DNA of 16,497 bases from CF-161 sp035263645 (GTDB taxonomy: Bacteria; Chloroflexota; Dormibacteria; Dormibacterales; Dormibacteraceae), in assembly GCA_035263645.1 (NCBI GenBank), contig DATFRD010000217.1, positions 1-16,497 on the forward strand, in the 5' to 3' direction. Of the stretch, positions 13,188 to 16,497 are shown one piece after another. Each line of letters opens with the position of its first letter. Position 1 is the first letter of the stretch. The notes beneath the pieces were generated by a model, which was given only the letters and a program-made list of their open reading frames with translations, made no database searches and had not been told where the DNA came from. The translations under genes and the position numbers were made by a program.

Positions 13188-14766
13188 GACGACGGGAGGG
13201 CGGGACCTCCCTCGCGGCCGGAGTTCCCGCGCCCCGGCGGGCACCCACGGCAGGCGGTCGGCGGTTGCCGAGCGCGAGGTCAAGCTAGGCGCCGCGCCCA
13301 CGTTCCGCCTGCCCGAGCTCGCCGGCGTCGCCGACGGCGTGACCGCGGGTCCCCAGCAGGAGCGGCGGCTGGAGGCCACGTACTACGACACGGCGGACCT
13401 GCGCCTGGCCCGCTGGGGCCTGAGCCTCCGGCATCGCAACGTGGACGGGTGGACGCTGAAGCTGCCCGACTCCCTGGACGGCCCTGTCCTGGCGCGGTCG
13501 GAGGTGACGTTCGCGGGGACGGCGCGCCGCCCGCCGCCGGAGGCGCTGGCGCTCGTGCGAGCCTACCTGCGCGGGGCGCCGGTCGAGCGCGTCGCCAGGC
13601 TCTCCACGTGGCGCCGCCGGGTCCCGCTCCTGGACGCCGGCGGCGGCGAGCTGGCGGAGGTCGTCGACGACGAGGTGTCGGTCCTGAGCGGCCGCCGCGT
13701 GGCCGCCCGGTTCCGCGAGGTCGAGGTGGAGCTTCGCCCCGGCGGCGAAGGCCTTCTGGGACCGGTGCTGGACCGGCTGCGCCAGGCGGGGGCCGGCCGG
13801 GCGGACCCCACGCCCAAGCACGTGCGCGCGCTGGGCCCGGCGGCGACAGGTCCGCCGGACGTCGCGGTGCGCCGGCTCCCCGCCGCCCCGGCGGCCGTCG
13901 ATGTCGTCCGCAATGCGCTGGCCGCGGGAACCCAGCTGGTGCTGCGGCACGACCCGCGGGTCCGCGTCGGCGGCGATCCCGAGGACGTGCACCAGATGCG
14001 GGTCGGGACCCGGCGCCTGCGCTCCCACCTGCGCACGTTCCGTCCGCTCCTGGACCGGGAGTGGACGGACTCGCTCCGCGACGAGCTCGGCTGGCTGGCC
14101 GGCGAGCTGGGGGTCGTGCGGGACGCCGAGGTGCTGCTGGAGCGGCTCCGGGAGCTGGCCCGCCAGCTGCCGGACGTGGACCAGCGGGCGGTGAGGGCGC
14201 TGCTCAGGGAGCTGGAGGCGTCGGTCGAGGCGGGCCGGGCCCGGCTGCTGGAGGCGATCTCCAGCCAGCGCTACTACGACCTCCTCGAACGGCTGGTCGC
14301 GGCGGCGGACCACCCGGTCCCGAATCCCGAGGCGCCGGAGCGCCTGGACGCGCCGGCGCCTGCGGCGCTGCTGCCGCTCGCCCGCCGGCCGTGGCGGGCC
14401 CTCGCAACGGCGGTCCGAGCTCTCGACGCGCACCCCGACGACGACGACCTGCACCGCATTCGCATCCTCGCCAAGCGGGTCCGCTACGCGGCGGAGGCGG
14501 TGACGCCCGCCGTCGGCGGCGGGGCGGGCCGCCTCGCCCGCCTGGCCGCCGGGCTCCAGACCGTGCTGGGAGAGCACCAGGACAGCGTCGTGGCGCGCGC
14601 GTGGCTGCGGTCGGCCGCGAGGGGCCAGCGCCGGGCGTTCGTCGCCGGCCAGCTCTCCGCGCTCGAGGCGGGCATCGGTGCCGCGGCGCGCCGGAGCTGG
14701 CCGCAGGCGTGGCGGCAGCTCGCGCGGCGCCGGATGCGCTCCTGGATGGCGGCCACCCCGACGTGA
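13171..14766 (+). CDS. CYTH-CHAD domain protein, probable polyphosphate-binding protein
   Basis: The 531-residue protein joins two domains tied to polyphosphate. The N-terminal CYTH domain (about 33-215) starts with the ExExK motif (EREVK, 34-38) and has YYDTADLRLARWGLSLRHR and WTLKLP, typical of triphosphate tunnel enzymes. The C-terminal CHAD domain (about 255-525) has both conserved basic helices, VHQMRVGTRRLRSHLRTF (His274) and LHRIRILAKRVRYAAEAV (His428), known to bind polyphosphate. The immediate neighbour ppk1 fits. The start is uncertain: the only in-frame standard start near the domain is GTG 13171, inside ppk1, which adds 32 basic, low-complexity residues. The domain itself seems to begin at a GTT codon (13264). 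Its stop overlaps the NUDIX start as GTGA. Confidence 0.88.
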   Translation: MCAGARTTGGRDLPRGRSSRAPAGTHGRRSAVAEREVKLGAAPTFRLPELAGVADGVTAGPQQERRLEATYYDTADLRLARWGLSLRHRNVDGWTLKLPDSLDGPVLARSEVTFAGTARRPPPEALALVRAYLRGAPVERVARLSTWRRRVPLLDAGGGELAEVVDDEVSVLSGRRVAARFREVEVELRPGGEGLLGPVLDRLRQAGAGRADPTPKHVRALGPAATGPPDVAVRRLPAAPAAVDVVRNALAAGTQLVLRHDPRVRVGGDPEDVHQMRVGTRRLRSHLRTFRPLLDREWTDSLRDELGWLAGELGVVRDAEVLLERLRELARQLPDVDQRAVRALLRELEASVEAGRARLLEAISSQRYYDLLERLVAAADHPVPNPEAPERLDAPAPAALLPLARRPWRALATAVRALDAHPDDDDLHRIRILAKRVRYAAEAVTPAVGGGAGRLARLAAGLQTVLGEHQDSVVARAWLRSAARGQRRAFVAGQLSALEAGIGAAARRSWPQAWRQLARRRMRSWMAATPT

Positions 14767-15188
14767 GGCGCTTCGACGCGGCGACTCCGGGCGCCGCGGC
14801 CGCCGTCCGGGCAGCCGGCGGACTCATATGCCGGCCGGGACCGGACGGTCTGACCGAGGTCGCGGTCATCCACCGGCCCGCACAGGACGACTGGACCCTG
14901 CCCAAGGGGAAGCTCGAACCGGGCGAGTCGGCCGAGCACGCGGCGCTCCGAGAGGTCCAGGAGGAGACCGGGCTCCGCTGCGAGATCGTGCGGCCGGCGG
15001 GCTGCACCGCCTACGTGGACGGCCGCGGTCGCGACAAGGTCGTCTGCTACTGGGTCATGCGGCCGCTGGACGGCGGGTTCCGGCCGGGCGGCGAGGTGGA
15101 CCTGCTCCGCTGGCTCCGGCCGCCGGAGGCCGCGGAGCTGCTCAGCTACCCGGTCGACCGGGCGCTGCTCGCCGCCCAGGAGCTCTAG
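14763..15188 (+). CDS. NUDIX hydrolase, MutT1-like
   Basis: The 141-residue protein carries a complete NUDIX box, Gx5Ex7REUxEExGU: G49, E55, R63-E64, E67-E68 and G70-L71 (GKLEPGESAEH then AALREVQEETGL). Preceding WTLPKGK and the C-terminal YWVMRPLDGGF and EVDLLRWL match the N-terminal half of mycobacterial MutT1, which hydrolyses 8-oxo-dGTP and diadenosine polyphosphates. The histidine-phosphatase half of MutT1 is missing. In Mycobacterium tuberculosis mutT1 also sits next to ppk1, so the context is shared. GTG at 14763 overlaps the CYTH-CHAD stop by 4 bases (GTGA), which suggests coupled translation. The substrate is not proven; oxidised nucleotides and dinucleoside polyphosphates are likely. 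Its last 47 bases overlap the facing TMEM175-type gene. Confidence 0.9.
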   Translation: MRRFDAATPGAAAAVRAAGGLICRPGPDGLTEVAVIHRPAQDDWTLPKGKLEPGESAEHAALREVQEETGLRCEIVRPAGCTAYVDGRGRDKVVCYWVMRPLDGGFRPGGEVDLLRWLRPPEAAELLSYPVDRALLAAQEL

Positions 15189-15825
15189 AACGGGCGGCGA
15201 GGAGCCGGCGCGCCACCGGGCCGCTCACGGGGAGGATCACCCACGTGTATTCGCCCCATGTCGGGTTGTGGAAGGCGATGGGGATGGAGGCAGCGAACAC
15301 GGCGGAGCGCAGCAGGGCGGCGATCGTCGCGCGGCGCCGGGCCGCGGGGCCCGGCATATCGGCCAGGAGTCGGCCCCGCCAGGACTGGACCTGGAGAGCT
15401 GTGCTGAGGAGGCCGAGCAGGACCAGGTTGGCCGCGTAGGCGACCACAGCTGTGGTCAGGTCTCCGTACCGGCTGAGCAGGCCGGCGGCGAACGGCACCA
15501 CGCACACCAGCAGCAGCATGGCCAGGTTCAGCCCGACGAGCCAGGTGTCGGTCCGGACGAGGCCGCGCAGGAGGCGGCGGTGCGCCACCCAGTAGACGGC
15601 GACGAGCGCGAAGCTGAGCGCGAACGAGGCCAGGTTGGGCAGGTCGCCCTGCAGCGCCGCCAGCAGGGCGGCGTCCGTGGGCGCCGCCAGGCGGGGTATG
15701 GGCACGTCGAGGACGAGCAGGGTCATGGCGATGGCGAAGACGCCGTCGCTGAGGGCGAGCAGCCGGCCGACGTCGTAGGCGTCGGCGTCCGCGCCGGCGA
15801 GTCGCTCCTCGTCCTCCTCCGCCAT
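15142..15825 (-). CDS. TMEM175-family (DUF1211) membrane protein, putative potassium channel
   Basis: The 227-residue protein has six hydrophobic segments and the family signature at its first helix: RLLALSDGVFAIAMTLLVL (21-39), the R-x3-FSD motif of bacterial TMEM175 with Leu in place of Phe. Bacterial TMEM175 proteins form tetrameric potassium-permeable channels with a hydrophobic gate; cation flow is expected but selectivity cannot be read here. The acidic N-terminus is cytosolic. The basic Arg/Ala/Gly/Pro tail is encoded by the part that overlaps the NUDIX gene antisense (15142-15188), so it may be a late extension. ATG at 15825 has TAGCCT eight bases upstream, a leaderless arrangement. 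The upstream neighbour on the same strand ends 51 bases before. Confidence 0.85.
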   Translation of the reverse strand: MAEEDEERLAGADADAYDVGRLLALSDGVFAIAMTLLVLDVPIPRLAAPTDAALLAALQGDLPNLASFALSFALVAVYWVAHRRLLRGLVRTDTWLVGLNLAMLLLVCVVPFAAGLLSRYGDLTTAVVAYAANLVLLGLLSTALQVQSWRGRLLADMPGPAARRRATIAALLRSAVFAASIPIAFHNPTWGEYTWVILPVSGPVARRLLAARSRAPGRRAAPGRPGS

Positions 15826-15833
15826 CGCCGGGA

Positions 15834-15839
15834 AGGCTA
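15834..15839 (-). promoter_or_regulatory. -10 box (TAGCCT) for the TMEM175-type gene
   Basis: TAGCCT on the minus strand ends 8 bases before the ATG at 15825 and is the same hexamer as before ppk1. There is no ribosome binding site near the ATG. No -35 is evident. Confidence 0.45.
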
Positions 15840-15876
15840 GCCGGTCTGCCGGGCCCGCGCTGCCGCGGACCGGCGG

Positions 15877-16392
15877 TCAGCCGAGGTCGAGCCGGTAGCT
15901 CACGCCGGCGGCGAGGTCGGCCTCCACCACGCTGCCGCGCCGGCTCGCCGGCACCTCCCGTCCATCGGGGGCGATCACGCGGGCGCCACCGGTCGCCTGG
16001 GCCGGCAGCGGGATGTCCTGCGGCCCGCCGCTCATGCTGATGACGGTCGCGCAGACTCCGCCGTCGCAGCCGGCGCCGTCCCACACGACGAGCCCCCGGT
16101 CGCCGTCGAACGTCTGGGCGGTGACCGCGCCATCGACCTGGTAGAGCCAGCCGCCCCCGGAGAGCGGCACCGCTATCCCCCGGCCCTTGCGCTCGGCCAG
16201 CTCGGCGATCTGGCCAAGCTGGGCGAGCAGGCTGGTGGGGATGGGCTGCTGGCCCATCCAGTGGGTGACGAAGTAGAACGCGGGGACGCCGTACACGGCG
16301 CTGGAGACGGCATGGGCGACCATGTTCTCGGGGCCCGCCGTCCAGCCGTCGCCGTCGATCAGCATGCCGGGATCGGCGGTCGCCGCCACCAT
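15877..16392 (-). CDS. Unrecognised protein, C-terminal part; beta-sandwich-like end, 5' part interrupted
   Basis: From the first ATG (16392) the frame encodes 171 residues. The first half is likely helical, with GDGWTAGPENMVAHAVSSAV, YGVPAFYFVTHWM and LLAQLGQIAELAERKG. The second half is strand-rich, with GGWLYQVDGAVTAQTFDGD, GLVVWDGAGCDGGVCATVIS and a final VSYRLDLG. The arrangement recalls glycoside hydrolases of the GH39/GH51 kind, where a barrel is followed by a beta-sandwich, but I cannot name a family and the catalytic part would be upstream. Two cysteines (CDGGVC) may form a disulfide, which suits an exported protein. There is no signal peptide, no ribosome binding site at usable distance and no -10 box before the ATG, so it is probably not a true start. 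See the TAG upstream. Confidence 0.55.
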   Translation of the reverse strand: MVAATADPGMLIDGDGWTAGPENMVAHAVSSAVYGVPAFYFVTHWMGQQPIPTSLLAQLGQIAELAERKGRGIAVPLSGGGWLYQVDGAVTAQTFDGDRGLVVWDGAGCDGGVCATVISMSGGPQDIPLPAQATGGARVIAPDGREVPASRRGSVVEADLAAGVSYRLDLG

Positions 16393-16497
16393 CGCCCGGT
16401 TGTCCCAGGCCTCCTCCGTCGTGGCGTCGTTGAGCCGGATCGCGTCAGTGATGGCGGCGAACTGGGGCGCCGCGGCGCCGCTCTACACCAGCGCCTC
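16393..16497 (-). pseudogene. Coding-like continuation upstream of the unrecognised gene, broken by an in-frame TAG
   Basis: On the minus strand the same frame continues upstream of the ATG at 16392 as AAPQFAAITDAIRLNDATTE and EAWDNRA, with G or C in nearly every third position. That is the pattern of the real genes here. A TAG at 16485-16483 interrupts it, and the four codons before it (Glu-Ala-Leu-Val) are again GC3-rich. This suggests a nonsense mutation, a sequencing error or a translational restart in a longer gene that runs off the window. Confidence 0.4.

Noticed and set aside
11043..13379. Minus-strand open frame of 778 codons opposite ppk1
   Set aside because: The protein is Val/Asp/Gln/Arg-rich low complexity with no domain, and it mirrors ppk1 codons; in very GC-rich DNA the antisense frame of a real gene is often open.

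Overview
This is a very GC-rich stretch of bacterial chromosome with tightly packed genes, short gaps, frequent GTG starts and mixed orientation. There is no CRISPR array, tRNA, rRNA, insertion sequence or phage gene. The host looks like a free-living, high-GC member of the Terrabacteria side of the tree, such as Actinomycetota, Chloroflexota or the Dormibacterota type. The reasons are the ppk1/mutT1-like neighbourhood, the GT-C glycosyltransferase, the lipoprotein with a quinoprotein-type propeller, and an unusual number of genes that appear to be leaderless, with a TAnnnT -10 box 6-8 bases before the start codon. The phylum is inference; no marker gene settles it.

Left part (1-4716): the 3' part of a MenB/BadI-like crotonase (+) converges on a small lipoprotein gene (-) that follows a core-only type I-beta DAHP synthase gene (-). 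Divergent from the DAHP synthase is a lipoprotein with a PQQ-type beta-propeller (+). It converges on a polytopic GT87-like glycosyltransferase gene (-).

Phosphate-control block (4717-7429, all minus): a PhoR/SenX3-like histidine kinase with no membrane segment, then PhoU, then a PhoB/RegX3-like response regulator, then the glycosyltransferase. The response regulator has its own leader, with a two-hairpin terminator-like element, a G-run element and a promoter. An MFS transporter (-) lies upstream of the kinase.

Envelope and polyphosphate block (8956-15188, all plus): an orphan ParB-like protein whose GERR CTP-pocket motif is replaced, undecaprenyl-diphosphatase UppP, a 70-residue membrane protein, polyphosphate kinase Ppk1, a CYTH-CHAD protein and a MutT1-like NUDIX hydrolase. 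The last three overlap end to end and look like one operon: polyP synthesis, polyP binding, and nucleotide clean-up. Together with the PhoR-PhoU-PhoB genes about 4 kb away, the window reads as a phosphate and polyphosphate neighbourhood.

Right end (15142-16497, minus): a TMEM175-type ion-channel gene whose 3' end overlaps the NUDIX gene antisense, then the 3' part of an unrecognised gene whose frame is broken by a TAG near the window edge.

I found no clear novel defence or mobile system. The best leads are the leaderless promoter pattern, the degenerate ParB-like protein, the ppk1-CYTH/CHAD-NUDIX operon, and two sets of overlapping RNA/DNA hairpins ahead of the DAHP synthase and the response regulator.
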